Assembly: GCA_002010065.2 (NCBI GenBank)
Contig: MTMD02000007.1
Coordinates: 1-64,000, forward strand
Reading direction: 5' to 3'
DNA: 64,000 nt
Origin: Candidatus Pyrohabitans jungbluthii
Lineage (GTDB): Archaea > Hydrothermarchaeota > Hydrothermarchaeia > Hydrothermarchaeales > BMS3B
Below the pieces are notes generated by a model that saw nothing but the letters and a program-made list of their open reading frames with translations, ran no database searches and had not been told where the DNA came from. Positions within the stretch are counted from its first letter, which is position 1. Each line of letters begins with the position of its first letter. The translations under genes and the position numbers were made by a program. Shown piece by piece: positions 42,537 through 51,944 of this stretch.

Positions 42537-43745
42537 CTAACTCACGCGTCTCGAAAAATTCGTAACCCTCAGCTCATTCAGTATTGCCTCTTTATTCACA
42601 TCGGGAAGCTCAATTCTGCCCGGCACGTAGGCGCAGTAGGGGTCCTCCGCAAGGTAGTCCCCGGTTACAGCGTAAGCGCGAGAGCGCGAGCCCCTGCATA
42701 TGTCGTTGAACTCGCACACTCTGCACTTACCCTTAAGCTTCGTTGCGTCGTGGAGCTCTTTCAGCACCTCTGAGCTGGAGTATATCCCTTCCAGCGTATC
42801 CTCTCTCACGTTGCCAAGCGTTACGGGCATGAAGCTGCTCGGGTAAACTTCACCCTTGTGCGCCACGAATATTCCCTTTCCAAACACCTTCTTGTCTTTG
42901 GGCTTATAGCCGCTGCCCTTTACCTCAACCTCAGGAAGCTCAACATCGCGGGTTAGCTGCTCCAGCTTTTGCCTTAGATGCCCGTATAGCGCGCCCTGCA
43001 TCAGTGCGCTTTCGTCGAGCATGCCCTCTTCAACCATGCGGCGCATAACCGCAACCCGGCGATAGGGCTCACTCCCTGCGATGGCATTCACGGTGATAAG
43101 CGGTAAACGCATGACGTCGTAGACGAAGTTGAAGACATCCTCGTACTCCTCCGGCGAAAGCGCAAGCTCTTCCGTCGCTCTGCCTGTGGGGATGAGCATG
43201 TACAGGTACCAGCCTATTGCGCCCAGTCTCTTCGCGAGAAACATAATCTCGGGCAGCTCGCGCACATTGTGCCTGGTAACCGTCGTTAGGAGGCGGAAAG
43301 GCAAACGCAGCTCTCGCATTATCTCCGTAGCTTTAACCAGCCTTTCGAAGGTTCCCGGCACGCCTCTAAAAGCGTCGTGCTGCTCTGGTGTAGCCCCGTC
43401 GATGCTTATTGCCACTGTATCGCAGCCCGCCTCCTTGAGCTTCTCTATGTTCTTCCTGTTCAGCAGGGGCGTGGTGCTGGGCGCTATCGTAACCGTGAGC
43501 CCGACGTCTTTGGCGTAGCGTATTAGGTCAAAGATATCCTCCCGCCTCAAAGCGTTGCCACCGGTGATGCGCAGTATTGGATACGGCTTGCCAAAAGCGA
43601 CAATCTGGTCAATAAAGGCGTAGCTTTCCTCTGTAGTAAGCTCCCGCGGGTCTCGTTCTGTGCGCGCACTCGCCTTGCAGTGCTTGCAGCGCAACCCGCA
43701 GGCTATTGTAGACTCCCACATCACAGAAACTGGCTTGAGATGCAT
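42537..43745 (-). CDS. Radical SAM/SPASM enzyme, AhbD/NirJ-like (tetrapyrrole-type)
   Basis: 402 residues from the ATG at 43745 (GGTAGGGGG upstream); a longer frame from 43883 would overlap the thermosome gene. The radical SAM motif CGLRCKHC is at residues 16-23, with GGNALRREDIFDLI and the SAM region. The C-terminal SPASM-like set is KCRVCEFNDICRGSRSRAYAVTGDYLAEDPYCAYVPG, with Cys ligands for auxiliary clusters. This pattern is shared by AhbC/AhbD and NirJ, which modify siroheme-derived tetrapyrroles. Closeness to dsrAB and the HemA-like operon supports a haem/siroheme role, but related radical SAM peptidases have similar motifs. Confidence 0.85.
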   Translation of the reverse strand: MHLKPVSVMWESTIACGLRCKHCKASARTERDPRELTTEESYAFIDQIVAFGKPYPILRITGGNALRREDIFDLIRYAKDVGLTVTIAPSTTPLLNRKNIEKLKEAGCDTVAISIDGATPEQHDAFRGVPGTFERLVKATEIMRELRLPFRLLTTVTRHNVRELPEIMFLAKRLGAIGWYLYMLIPTGRATEELALSPEEYEDVFNFVYDVMRLPLITVNAIAGSEPYRRVAVMRRMVEEGMLDESALMQGALYGHLRQKLEQLTRDVELPEVEVKGSGYKPKDKKVFGKGIFVAHKGEVYPSSFMPVTLGNVREDTLEGIYSSSEVLKELHDATKLKGKCRVCEFNDICRGSRSRAYAVTGDYLAEDPYCAYVPGRIELPDVNKEAILNELRVTNFSRRVS

Positions 43746-43833
43746 CCCCCTACCACAGAAGCATAACAAGGTAAAGCAGTAGCAAGAATCAGCCGGGAAA
43801 CAAAAATCAGAAGGAGAAAAAGGGAGAGAGAGT

Positions 43834-45477
43834 TTACTCCTCGTCGCCGCCGGCGCCGCCTTCGTCGCCTTTCTTGGTCTCACCGCTGGCAGCGATGACG
43901 TCGTCGATGCGGAGTATCATCACCGCAACCTCGCTGGCGCTGTCTATCGCCTGGCTCTTCACAGAGAGCGGCTCCACTATGCCCTCGCTGTACATGTCTT
44001 TCACTTCACCCTCGTACACGTCCAAGCCGAAGCGGTAGCCTTTGTCCTCCTTCTCGTGCTTGGCGCGCAGGGCGACGACCATGTCTATTGGATCAAGACC
44101 TGCGTTCTCTGCAAGCGCGCGCGGAATCACCTCAAGCGCGTCTGCGAAGGCCTCAATTGCAAGCTGCTCCCTGCCGCCGACGGTCTTGGCATAGTCGCGC
44201 AGGCGCAGGGCAAGCTCTATCTCGGGTGCACCGCCACCAGCTAAGACCTTGCCGTCGCGTATGGCAGCGGGCACAACGCCCAGGCAGTCCTCAAGGGCGC
44301 GCTCCACCTCATCGACGATGTGCTCAGTGCCGCCGCGTATGAGTATCGTCACGCTCTTGGGATCCTTGCACTCGCGCACAAACACCATCTCATCGTCGCC
44401 TATCTTGACCTCCTCGACGATGCCCGCATAGCCAAGGTCCTTCTCGCTCAGGTCGTCGATGTTGGTCACTATGGTAGCGCCTGTAGCCTTCGCCAGCTTC
44501 TCCATGTCGCTCTTCTTCACCCTGCGTACGGCGAAGATGCCTTCCTTGGCAAGGTAGTGCTGCGCCAAGTCGTCGATACCCTTCTGGCAGAAGAGCACAT
44601 TCGCCCCGCTCGCCTTAATCTTCTCCACCATCTCCTTAAGCATGCGCTCCTCTTCGTCGATGAAAGCCTTGAGCTGGTTCGGGTCGGTGATGCGTATCTC
44701 GGCGTCGAACTCGGTCTTCTCAATCTCCAGCGGGGCGTTTATCAGCGCAATCTTGGCGTCCTTCACCTTGCGCGGCATTCCTGGATGCACGCGCTCCTTG
44801 TCTATAACTATGCCGTTGATGAGCTCAGTATCCTCAACGGCGCCGCCCTCCTTCTTCTCAAGCTTTATGTCGTCGGTGTCTATGATGTACTTGCCATTCT
44901 CCTTCTCAGCCACGGCGCGCACTGCCTTAACCACGAGGTCTGCGAGGTACTCCTTCGCCAGCTCTGCACCCTTGCCGGTCATCGATGTCATGGCTATCTT
45001 CTTCAGAAACTCGTCGTCGTTCACGTCTATGCTCTCTGCGATCTCCTGGAGAATCTCCTGGGCTTTCTCGGCTGCCATGCGGTAGCCATTGGCGATTATC
45101 GTGGGATGTACATCCTGGTCAAGAAGCTCCTCGGCGTTCTTCAGAAGCTCGCCCGCGAGTACGACCGCCGTTGTGGTGCCGTCGCCGACCTCGTTCTCCT
45201 GAGTCTTCGCCACCTCCACCATCATCTTCGCGGTGGGGTGCTCCACGTCCATCTCTTTAAGTATGGTGGCGCCGTCGTTGGTTACGACAACGTCGCCTAT
45301 CGTATCTACCAGCATCTTATCCATGCCCTTGGGACCCAGCGTTGACTTCACCGCCTCGGCAATGACGCGCGCCACCATTATGTTGGTGCGCTGCGCGTCC
45401 CTGCCGCGGGTGCGGGTAGTTCCCTCCTTCAGTATCAACACAGGCGTACCTCCAAGCTGGGAAGGTGCTGCTGCCAT
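43834..45477 (-). CDS. Thermosome (group II chaperonin) subunit
   Basis: 547 residues, full length. ATP-binding [37 protein letters not shown] near the N-terminus, a complete apical domain with the helical protrusion region, and [20 protein letters not shown] near the C-terminus. The tail [11 protein letters not shown] is Gly/Glu-rich, as usual. It assembles into the 16- or 18-mer folding chamber. GGAGG at 45486-45490 and a TATA-like CTTATAAG at 45508 precede it. It is the only subunit in the window; others may exist. Confidence 0.97.
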   Translation of the reverse strand: MAAAPSQLGGTPVLILKEGTTRTRGRDAQRTNIMVARVIAEAVKSTLGPKGMDKMLVDTIGDVVVTNDGATILKEMDVEHPTAKMMVEVAKTQENEVGDGTTTAVVLAGELLKNAEELLDQDVHPTIIANGYRMAAEKAQEILQEIAESIDVNDDEFLKKIAMTSMTGKGAELAKEYLADLVVKAVRAVAEKENGKYIIDTDDIKLEKKEGGAVEDTELINGIVIDKERVHPGMPRKVKDAKIALINAPLEIEKTEFDAEIRITDPNQLKAFIDEEERMLKEMVEKIKASGANVLFCQKGIDDLAQHYLAKEGIFAVRRVKKSDMEKLAKATGATIVTNIDDLSEKDLGYAGIVEEVKIGDDEMVFVRECKDPKSVTILIRGGTEHIVDEVERALEDCLGVVPAAIRDGKVLAGGGAPEIELALRLRDYAKTVGGREQLAIEAFADALEVIPRALAENAGLDPIDMVVALRAKHEKEDKGYRFGLDVYEGEVKDMYSEGIVEPLSVKSQAIDSASEVAVMILRIDDVIAASGETKKGDEGGAGGDEE

Positions 45478-45496
45478 CTTCTTCCACCTCCTTTAA

Positions 45497-45830
45497 ATTC
45501 TCCTCCTTATAAGCTATAACCGCGAAAATTCTTGTCAACCATTATGAGAGCGATGTTTTGCCTGGCGATTAGATTATCACCAGTTACCGTGGTAAAAAAT
45601 TTTAGTAACTATTGGTTAGGAAAGTAGGGGCGCGTCCCTTTTATGAGGGGGTTTATAAGGTGGTTTATACAAGGTGAATAACCCAAACTCTGGTGGTAGG
45701 GGAAAGTACTCCACCCGAAGCAAGGGAGCCGGAGTACCCCATTTCATCCTTTATTTTTACGCTGGGTTTATGGTCTGTGTTCGGGTGGCTCATGGGGTAT
45801 GTAGCGAGCATTGCCCTCAAAGGTGATAGC
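45497..45830. other. Gene-poor 334-bp stretch with a possible small RNA
   Basis: No convincing ORF. A TATA-like GTTTATAAGG at about 45651 could start a transcript near 45680. GTACTCC (45706-45712) and GGAGTAC (45731-45737) form a 7-bp stem, extended by GGGG/CCC with an AAA bulge, followed by the T-rich TTTATTTTTA at about 45750. This looks like a short structured RNA with a terminator, but no known RNA family was recognised. Confidence 0.35.
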
Positions 45831-45835
45831 TATGA

Positions 45836-46030
45836 GTGAGATTTTTGACCTTTCCTAGGTGGATTCGCCCTGCCCAAGAGGATGAGCCGGAGATTACAGC
45901 TATAGCTGAGTTCACAAAGGATTTAAAGAGCATTCAGGGCAAAGTCACAGCCTACATCTGCAAGGACTACGCCTGTAGCGAGCCCACCACTAGTGTAGAG
46001 GAGATGTTGGAGAGGCTGAGGCGTGGGTGA
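45836..46030 (+). pseudogene. C-terminal remnant of a DUF255 (YyaL-like) protein
   Basis: The frame gives 64 residues ending GKVTAYICKDYACSEPTTSVEEMLERL. The segment resembles the very C-terminus of thioredoxin-like DUF255 proteins (about 650-700 residues), which end with a CxxxxC pair and PTTxPEEL. The rest of the gene is absent. A nearby ATG at 45831 with GGTGATAGCT gives only 8 codons in another frame. The remnant is followed by the HicAB locus, so a deletion has probably removed the main part. Confidence 0.6.
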
Positions 46031-46048
46031 AATACGTTTATGTAGTGT

Positions 46049-46288
46049 TTACTTTCTCTTTTTCAGCAGCCTCTTAAATTCCTCAACAGTTAAATCGGCA
46101 TCTCTGATAATACTTTTAACCAACTTTGGGTGGAGAATTTTTCCGGAATGGTATGGTACTGTAATTCGCACACCTTTATCATTCTTGTAAATCTTATGAC
46201 TCCCACTCTGCCTCACAAGGTAAAAACCTACCTTTTCGATTACCTTTATAACGTCTCTGGCGGTCACCCTCGGAAGCTTTTCACTCAT
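46049..46288 (-). CDS. hicA: HicA mRNA interferase toxin
   Basis: 79 residues of the dsRBD-like HicA fold: VTARDVIKVIEKVGFYLVRQ, then SGSHKIYKNDKGVRITVPYHSGKILHPKLVKSII. The His in GSHKIY is the catalytic residue. HicA cleaves mRNA until bound by HicB. Start overlaps the hicB stop by 4 bases; the antitoxin is first in the operon, the reverse of the common bacterial order. Confidence 0.92.
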   Translation of the reverse strand: MSEKLPRVTARDVIKVIEKVGFYLVRQSGSHKIYKNDKGVRITVPYHSGKILHPKLVKSIIRDADLTVEEFKRLLKKRK

Positions 46289-46509
46289 ACTGTAACTTCC
46301 ACCGCTGCCAGGTTTATCATCTCAACTCTGGGTATCTCCTCCCCCTCTTCCAGCCTATCTTTAATATGAAGCTTTATTGCATCTTTAATGTTCTCCAAAA
46401 CCTCCTCATAGGTATCCCCCTGTGTATAACACCCCTGCAACTCAGGACAATAAGCAAAGTAACCATTTTCGTCCTTCTCTATCACTACAGACACTCTATA
46501 GACAGTCAT
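46285..46509 (-). CDS. hicB: HicB antitoxin (short form)
   Basis: 74 residues: VSVVIEKDENGYFAYCPELQGCYTQGDTYEEVLENIKDAIKLHI, the partial RNase-H-like HicB domain, with no DNA-binding domain at the C-terminus. It neutralises HicA; without its own HTH it may not repress transcription directly. It is cotranscribed with hicA. Confidence 0.92.
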   Translation of the reverse strand: MTVYRVSVVIEKDENGYFAYCPELQGCYTQGDTYEEVLENIKDAIKLHIKDRLEEGEEIPRVEMINLAAVEVTV

Positions 46510-46640
46510 CCTTATTCCACCTCATTAATATCCGTCAAGCTAACATGATAAGGGTTTGGTCAGCTTCTTAGGAGAGCTTCCAAACATCAGTAACAAAACC
46601 TTTTTATCCTCTCGCCTCGAAGCTACCTGCGGTGATAGTT

Positions 46641-47906
46641 ATGGAAGGCTCACGCATTCCTGGCTTCTACAAGCTTCCGCCACAGCAGAGGCTGGAGAAG
46701 GTCAAGAGTTTCGCCTCCCTGGGCGAGGAGGAGGTTGAGGCTATCGCAAGGCACGGCTCGCTTACCATTGAACAGGCAGACCGCATGATTGAGAACGTCA
46801 TAGGCACCTTTGAGCTTCCCCTTGGCATAGCTACCAACTTTCTGATAGACGGAAAGGACTACCTCATACCCATGGCTATAGAGGAGCCCAGCGTGGTAGC
46901 TGCGGCAAGCAACGCCGCAAAAATGGCGCGCCCCGGCGGAGGCTTTGTAACCAATGCCACGCCGCCAATAATGATAGGGCAGGTGCAGCTTTGCGGTGTA
47001 GATGACCCCTATGCCGCGAGGATGGAAATCCTCACCATTAAGGATGAGATAATAGCAAAGGCAAATGAGCAGGATCCAATACTGGTAAAGCTGGGCGGTG
47101 GATGCAAGGACATCGAAGTTAGAGTGGTTGAGTCTAAGCAGGGGCCGATGGTTGTAACCCATCTCCTAGTGGACTGCCGCGATGCAATGGGGGCAAACGC
47201 GGTGAACACCATGGCAGAAGCGGTGGCTCCGCTGATAGAGCGCGCCACCGGGGGCAAGGTTTACCTGCGCATAATCTCCAACCTGGCGACTTTCCGCCTG
47301 GCTCGTGCAAAGGCGGTTTTCAAGGCAGAGGCGATAGGCGGCGAAGAGGTGGTAGAAGGCGTGCTCAATGCCTACGCCTTCGCGGAGGCGGACCCCTTCC
47401 GCTGTGCCACCCACAATAAGGGGATAATGAACGGGGTTACCGCCGTGGTGCTCGCCACGGGCAATGATACTCGCGCTGTAGAAGCTGGGGCGCATGCGTA
47501 CGCTGCGCTTAGAGGCTACAAGCCCCTGACCACCTACGAGAAGAACCGCGATGGCGACCTGGTGGCGACGATTGAGCTCCCTGTGGCGGTGGGTTTGGTT
47601 GGCGGTGCTACAGCTTCGCATCCCGTTGCAAAGGCGTGCATTAAAATTCTCGGAGTTAAGAGTGCTGAAGAGCTTGCCCGTGTAATCGCCGCGGTTGGGC
47701 TGGCGCAGAACTTCGCTGCTCTGCGCGCTCTGGCAACGGAAGGGATACAGCGGGGGCACATGGAGCTTCATGCTCGCAATATTGCGGCAATGGCAGGCGC
47801 TAAAGGCGAGGAGATAGACGCCGTAGCCGAGGTGCTCGTGAGGGAGCGCAAGATACGCGTTGACCGCGCAAAGGAGGTGCTGGAGGAGATAAGGAAGAAG
47901 GGATAA
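46641..47906 (+). CDS. Hydroxymethylglutaryl-CoA reductase, class II
   Basis: 421 residues from the ATG at 46641 (GGTGAT upstream; a GTG at 46632 is also possible given a TATA-like TTTTTATCC at 46601). Motifs: [14 protein letters not shown] with the catalytic Glu, [16 protein letters not shown] with the catalytic Asp, and GLVGGAT near the cofactor site. This is the bacterial-type class II enzyme, also found in Archaeoglobus. It reduces HMG-CoA to mevalonate for archaeal lipids. A degradative role is conceivable but unlikely in an archaeon. Confidence 0.95.
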   Translation: MEGSRIPGFYKLPPQQRLEKVKSFASLGEEEVEAIARHGSLTIEQADRMIENVIGTFELPLGIATNFLIDGKDYLIPMAIEEPSVVAAASNAAKMARPGGGFVTNATPPIMIGQVQLCGVDDPYAARMEILTIKDEIIAKANEQDPILVKLGGGCKDIEVRVVESKQGPMVVTHLLVDCRDAMGANAVNTMAEAVAPLIERATGGKVYLRIISNLATFRLARAKAVFKAEAIGGEEVVEGVLNAYAFAEADPFRCATHNKGIMNGVTAVVLATGNDTRAVEAGAHAYAALRGYKPLTTYEKNRDGDLVATIELPVAVGLVGGATASHPVAKACIKILGVKSAEELARVIAAVGLAQNFAALRALATEGIQRGHMELHARNIAAMAGAKGEEIDAVAEVLVRERKIRVDRAKEVLEEIRKKG

Positions 47907-48090
47907 CATCCCCTCGTTCCACCTCGCATAGCGAGGGTAACAGTGGAAGGGTCCCTATATTAGAATCTATAGTTGCAGGAGGTCTCGCAACTCTCGCAGA
48001 GAGTTGCTTCGGTCTCCCTCGCGAATGCTCAGGAAACAATAGGAACCCGCTGGTGGTTCCTATATGTAAAACCCCTTTTACTCGTTAGTT
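47907..48090. repeat. Cluster of hairpins after HMG-CoA reductase
   Basis: Four inverted repeats in 184 bp: TTCCAC/GTGGAA (47917-47922, 47943-47948) around CCTCGC-ATA-GCGAGG (47922-47936); GCAACTCTC-GCA-GAGAGTTGC (47987-48007); TAGGAACC and GGTTCCTA (48040-48047, 48055-48062). No ORF. It could be a structured RNA, termination signals, or remains of mobile palindromes. A TATA-like element for the next gene is not obvious. Confidence 0.5.
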
Positions 48091-48630
48091 ATGGCTCAGA
48101 AAACCATGAACCTTGAAATTCTTCAGCAGAAGTGGCTTGCGACAATGGACATGCTGGTTGAGCTTAACCGCGAGAAATTCCGCTCACCGAAAGCGAGTGA
48201 GCTTTTGAGGCATGCAAGAAGCATGATAAACGAAGCCTCGCTGAATCGCGCAGCTGACGAGAGTTTTCTGGTAAAGGTGGAGCGTTTGCTGGAAGAAGCG
48301 CAGCGTGAAATCTTTGTTGCCGCGCAACCTCTGGGCGATGAGTTTCTACTGCGCTGGAGCAGCACTTTTGACCGCATCGACGCTGGGGAGCGCTACGGGG
48401 AGTACAGTTTTGGCGTTACTCGCTTTTATCCACATCTGCCCAGGGCGAGGAAGTGGGTGAGGATTAAGCAGCCTTCTAACCTAACCCCGCGGAGGCTTCT
48501 GGAAATTTCCCACAGCTGCGATGTGAAGATAAAGCGTCACGGGAAGGATCACCTTGTAATAGTGGGTGAAGGCGAAGCGCTCAAGCGCGCCCTCGCTGAA
48601 GTTGCACCCTACATCAAGGGCGAGAAGTAG
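48091..48630 (+). CDS. Uncharacterised archaeal protein (possibly DUF2096-like)
   Basis: 179 residues. N-terminal ~85 residues are helical (LQQKWLATMDMLVELNREKF, then SELLRHARSMINEA and VERLLEEAQREIFV); the C-terminus is alpha/beta (RKWVRIKQPSNLTPRRLLEI, DVKIKRHGKDHLVIVGEGEALKRALAEV). The overall pattern resembles DUF2096 proteins of methanogens, but this is from memory of the pattern only. It is followed by an amidohydrolase 1 base after its stop. Confidence 0.6.
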   Translation: MAQKTMNLEILQQKWLATMDMLVELNREKFRSPKASELLRHARSMINEASLNRAADESFLVKVERLLEEAQREIFVAAQPLGDEFLLRWSSTFDRIDAGERYGEYSFGVTRFYPHLPRARKWVRIKQPSNLTPRRLLEISHSCDVKIKRHGKDHLVIVGEGEALKRALAEVAPYIKGEK

Positions 48631-48631
48631 A

Positions 48632-49477
48632 ATGATAATCGACGCTCACACTCACTTCTCAACCGCAAAAGAGCTAAGCGCTCTTGAGAGGGAAGCGGCG
48701 AGGGAGTATCTCTTAGCCACTGGCATAGAGGTTTCCCGCTACGGCAGTGTGGAGGAGCTTCTTGAGGCGATGAAAAAGCACGGCATAGCCAAGGCTGTGC
48801 TAATGCCACTGGCAACCTCAACTTCGCTGCGTGAGGCAGAGAAGCTAAACAACTTCGTAGCCAAGGTGGCGAGGGAAAGCGAGGCTATAATCCCCTTTGC
48901 ATCCGTGAATCCAAATTGCGAGGATGCAGTGGAAGAGCTAGACCGCGCCGTGGCTGAGCTTCGCTTACGAGGGGTGAAGCTTAATCCAAACCTGCAGGGC
49001 TTTACCTTTGACCAAGATGAGGTTTGGACGCTTTTCGAAGCTATAGAACAGCTTCGCGTCCCTGCGTTTATCCACTCTGGCTTCACCGTTGGCATGGGGA
49101 AGAACAACTTTTCGCCGGAAGAAGCGAACGAGCTCATCGCAAGCTTCCCCCGCGTAACCTTCATCTTTGCCCACATGGCGAGACATAAAAGCAGGGAGGA
49201 CGCGCCCAGCGTCATACCTGAGCCCAACGTTTACTTGGAGACCTCTCACGCCCCAGCGGAGGTTATCCTCAAGGCGATAGAAACCTTCGGCGTGGATAAG
49301 CTCCTCTTCGGTTCAGACTTCAAGTACAACTTCTACCCCAGCTATGAGATTGAGAAAATCGCCTCTCTGCTCATTAGCGAGGAGGAAAAGAGGAGCATAT
49401 TCTACGCCAACGCAGCTAGGCTCTTCGGAGTGGAGAAAAAGAATGGCTTGCTCTCGTCTCTGCTGAAAAGGCGTTAG
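48632..49477 (+). CDS. Amidohydrolase-superfamily protein
   Basis: 281 residues from the ATG at 48632. Metal site IDAHTHFS at the N-terminus, FIHSG (mid), FIFAHMAR and the Asp in LFGSDFKYNFYPSYE complete the TIM-barrel amidohydrolase 2 pattern. Substrate not evident. It overlaps the stop of the convergent prenyl synthase by 4 bases. Confidence 0.88.
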   Translation: MIIDAHTHFSTAKELSALEREAAREYLLATGIEVSRYGSVEELLEAMKKHGIAKAVLMPLATSTSLREAEKLNNFVAKVARESEAIIPFASVNPNCEDAVEELDRAVAELRLRGVKLNPNLQGFTFDQDEVWTLFEAIEQLRVPAFIHSGFTVGMGKNNFSPEEANELIASFPRVTFIFAHMARHKSREDAPSVIPEPNVYLETSHAPAEVILKAIETFGVDKLLFGSDFKYNFYPSYEIEKIASLLISEEEKRSIFYANAARLFGVEKKNGLLSSLLKRR

Positions 49478-50499
49478 TACTTTCTCCTTATTAGGAACTC
49501 TGCCAGCACCTCTATCTTTTCTATAGCTTCGTTTTTTATCCCAGTGGCGCGAAGCTCCTTCAAAGCTTCGCTCTCGTACTTCTCTGCCATCTCTGTGGTG
49601 TACTCTCTCGCACCTGTGCTTTCAAGAATCTCGAGCACCCTAGCTACGTCCTCCTGATTGAGCTTCTCCTTGGCGTAGGTCTCGGTAAGAATCTCCTTCT
49701 CTTCCCGCGATGCCCTCTCAAAAGCGTAGATCACAGGTAGGGTCTTCTTCTTGTTGCGGATGTCGCTCGCCTTGGGCTTGCCAGTCTTCTCCTCCCATAT
49801 GCCTATGATGTCGTCTATTATCTGGAAGGCTATGCCTATCTTCCGTCCAAAGTTTTTGAAATGCTGTATAACCTCCTCATCTCGCGTTGCGAGCATAGCC
49901 CCTATGTGGGTGCTCGCTTCAATAAGCGCGGCTGTCTTTCGGGATATCATGTCCAGGTAGCTCTCCACGTCTATGTCCATGCGCTCCTCAAAGCTCATGT
50001 CCAAGTACTGCCCCTCGCACAGCTCCATTATTGTTCTATTCAGTATGGCGAGCACATCCACTATCTTTTCATCCGTAACATTGTAATCGCGCAGGCGAAG
50101 CGCGGCTAAGTTGGCAAGAACGTGCATCCCATCGCCCGCGTTTATCGCATGGGGTATGCCGAAGAGCTTCCATAGCGTGGGCCGATGCCTGCGCTCCTCG
50201 TCCATGTCCTCAATGTCGTCGTGGATGAGGGAGAAGTTGTGTATCAGCTCAATCGCCGCCGCCGCAGGCAGCGCCTTGGTATAAACCCCTGCCAGAGCCT
50301 TATATGTGAGCAGGCACAGCGTTGGCCTGAAGCGCTTCCCGCGGTACTGCTTCGCAGGTTTCAGCGACTCGTCCAGCCAGCCCAGGTGGTATTCCATCAT
50401 CTCGTAAAGCCTGCGAGGCTCGCTGCGCTGGAGAAAAACCGCCCTTATCTCATTGTCAATCATCTCAATGTGCTCGGCAAGAATATCTTCTGCGCGCAT
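49474..50499 (-). CDS. Isoprenyl diphosphate synthase (geranylgeranyl-type)
   Basis: 341 residues from the ATG at 50499 (GGTGTGGCA before it); a longer frame from 50571 is less likely. First Asp-rich motif IHDDIEDMDEERRHRP, second FQIIDDIIGIWEEKTGKP, and GKRFRPTL near the start identify a trans-prenyltransferase. In archaea these make GGPP, the lipid side-chain precursor; HMG-CoA reductase lies upstream. The chain length cannot be fixed from sequence. The long N-terminal ~45 residues before GKRFRP are normal for the family. Confidence 0.92.
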   Translation of the reverse strand: MRAEDILAEHIEMIDNEIRAVFLQRSEPRRLYEMMEYHLGWLDESLKPAKQYRGKRFRPTLCLLTYKALAGVYTKALPAAAAIELIHNFSLIHDDIEDMDEERRHRPTLWKLFGIPHAINAGDGMHVLANLAALRLRDYNVTDEKIVDVLAILNRTIMELCEGQYLDMSFEERMDIDVESYLDMISRKTAALIEASTHIGAMLATRDEEVIQHFKNFGRKIGIAFQIIDDIIGIWEEKTGKPKASDIRNKKKTLPVIYAFERASREEKEILTETYAKEKLNQEDVARVLEILESTGAREYTTEMAEKYESEALKELRATGIKNEAIEKIEVLAEFLIRRKY

Positions 50500-50556
50500 T
50501 GCCACACCTTCAAAAGCTTGCTTAGCTTTGGTCTTGGAGAATAAAAATGTTTCTAT

Positions 50557-50810
50557 ATAGGGGCGCCGCACCCGCCCCTATCACCCCATCCTCACCAAAT
50601 AGGACACCTTCCCCGCTTCGTCACCCGGAACAGAACGTTCCGGGCAACCCCTATTACCCCACTCTCACCATAGCAAGAGCAACTCAGCTAACTGATTTCA
50701 CTTTTCCGGTGCTCTCGGAAAAGGGAGATAAGGGTAGGAGGAAGAGGTAATACCACCCTTACCCCCCAGGTGAAAACCTTTATACCCGCTGAAAGGGAAA
50801 ATAAAAGGAG
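50557..50810. other. Repeat-rich segment before orc1/cdc6 (candidate replication origin)
   Basis: 254 bp without an ORF. Inverted repeats: ATAGGGGC/GCCCCTAT (50557-50564, 50574-50581); CCCGGAAC/GTTCCGGG (50624-50631, 50637-50644); TTTTCCG/CGGAAAA (50702-50708, 50716-50722); TAAGGGT/ACCCTTA (50729-50735, 50755-50761). Direct repeats at 50575-50602 and 50648-50673 match at about 23 of 28 positions. Archaeal origins often lie directly upstream of orc1/cdc6 and carry ORB inverted repeats. The match to an ORB consensus is not exact, and there is no long AT-rich unwinding element, so origin status is a hypothesis. Confidence 0.4.
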
Positions 50811-51944
50811 ATGTGCCCGAGAAGCTTTAAGGACCTGCTCTCCGCTGAGGAAAGCCTCTTCCGCAGTCCGGAGGTATTCGACCCGGATTACGTGCCGGAG
50901 GAGTACCTCCACCGTGGGGAGCAGATGCAGAGCATAGCTCAGTGCATAAAGCCAGCGCTACGTGGAGAGCGCCCTCTCAATGCGCTGATTTACGGCCCGC
51001 CTGCGACGGGCAAAACCACTGCGATGCGCAAGCTCTTTGAAGAGCTTGAGGACATACCCGAAGCAACGCGAATCGCAAGGGTGCATATAAACTGCCAGAT
51101 AAACGCGACGAAGTTTGGCATCTTTTCTCTAATCCACAAAGCGGTGGTGGGACATCTCCCCCCCGAGACAGGGGTGCCCTTCTCAAGGGTTTACGAAGCT
51201 ATTTTTAGAAAATTGCGCCGTGAGAATAAGGTTCTGCTTGTGGTGCTGGACGACATGGACCACTTATTCTACGACCGCTACGCAAACGAGATACTCTACG
51301 ACATACTGCGCGCCCATGAAGTTTTTCCGGGAGCTAAGACTGGGATATTCAGCATCGTTAGCAGCACCGAGTTTCTTTACAAGCTCGACGACCGCGTGCG
51401 CTCAATGTTCCGCCCGCAGGAGATATACTTCCCGCCCTACAGCGCAGGCGAGATGTATGACATACTTAAGCGCAGAGCTGAGCTGGGCTTCTTCGCAGGG
51501 GTTATAAGCGACGAGCTCGTGGAGAAAATTGCAACCTATGCGTATGAGCACGGGGATTTGAGGCTCGGTATAGAGCTTCTCAGAGTGAGTGCCCATATAG
51601 CAGAGTACCACGCCTCGCGGAAGATTACAGAAGAGCATGTTGAGGAGGCGTATGCAAAGTCTCGCGTAGCCACGCTTCGCTCTCTGGTGGAGCCCCTCTC
51701 GAAGGAGGATAAGCTGCTTTTGAAGCTTCTGTGCGAGGCGGAGCAGGGTATAACCTCCGGCAAGTTGTACGAGCGCTTTTCCAAAGCTTCCGGGCTGAGC
51801 TACACCAAGTTCTACCGCATTCTCACGAAGCTGGAGGAGCTTCGCCTGGTAGACACAAAGGTTGCGAGCGGTGATAAGCGCGGGCGAAGCAGGGAGATAT
51901 TCCTGCGCCATCCACGGGAGGAGCTTTTGAAGGTGCTCCCATGA
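50811..51944 (+). CDS. Orc1/Cdc6 origin-binding initiator
   Basis: 377 residues. AAA+ Walker A ([17 protein letters not shown]), Walker B ([14 protein letters not shown]), sensor-1 [18 protein letters not shown], and a C-terminal winged helix ([35 protein letters not shown]). Archaeal Orc1/Cdc6 binds origin repeats and loads MCM. The ATG at 50811 lies 25-30 bases after the TATA-like CCTTTATACCC, leaderless. The repeats directly upstream are consistent with origin linkage. Overlaps trm56 by 4 bases. Confidence 0.93.
   Translation: MCPRSFKDLLSAEESLFRSPEVFDPDYVPEEYLHRGEQMQSIAQCIKPALRGERPLNALIYGPPATGKTTAMRKLFEELEDIPEATRIARVHINCQINATKFGIFSLIHKAVVGHLPPETGVPFSRVYEAIFRKLRRENKVLLVVLDDMDHLFYDRYANEILYDILRAHEVFPGAKTGIFSIVSSTEFLYKLDDRVRSMFRPQEIYFPPYSAGEMYDILKRRAELGFFAGVISDELVEKIATYAYEHGDLRLGIELLRVSAHIAEYHASRKITEEHVEEAYAKSRVATLRSLVEPLSKEDKLLLKLLCEAEQGITSGKLYERFSKASGLSYTKFYRILTKLEELRLVDTKVASGDKRGRSREIFLRHPREELLKVLP

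Noticed and set aside
42537-43883. Radical SAM frame beginning at 43883
   Set aside because: The first 46 residues run into the thermosome gene; the ATG at 43745 follows a clear ribosome site.
44320-45345. 341-residue plus-strand frame opposite the thermosome gene
   Set aside because: A shadow of a highly conserved gene with no recognisable domain.
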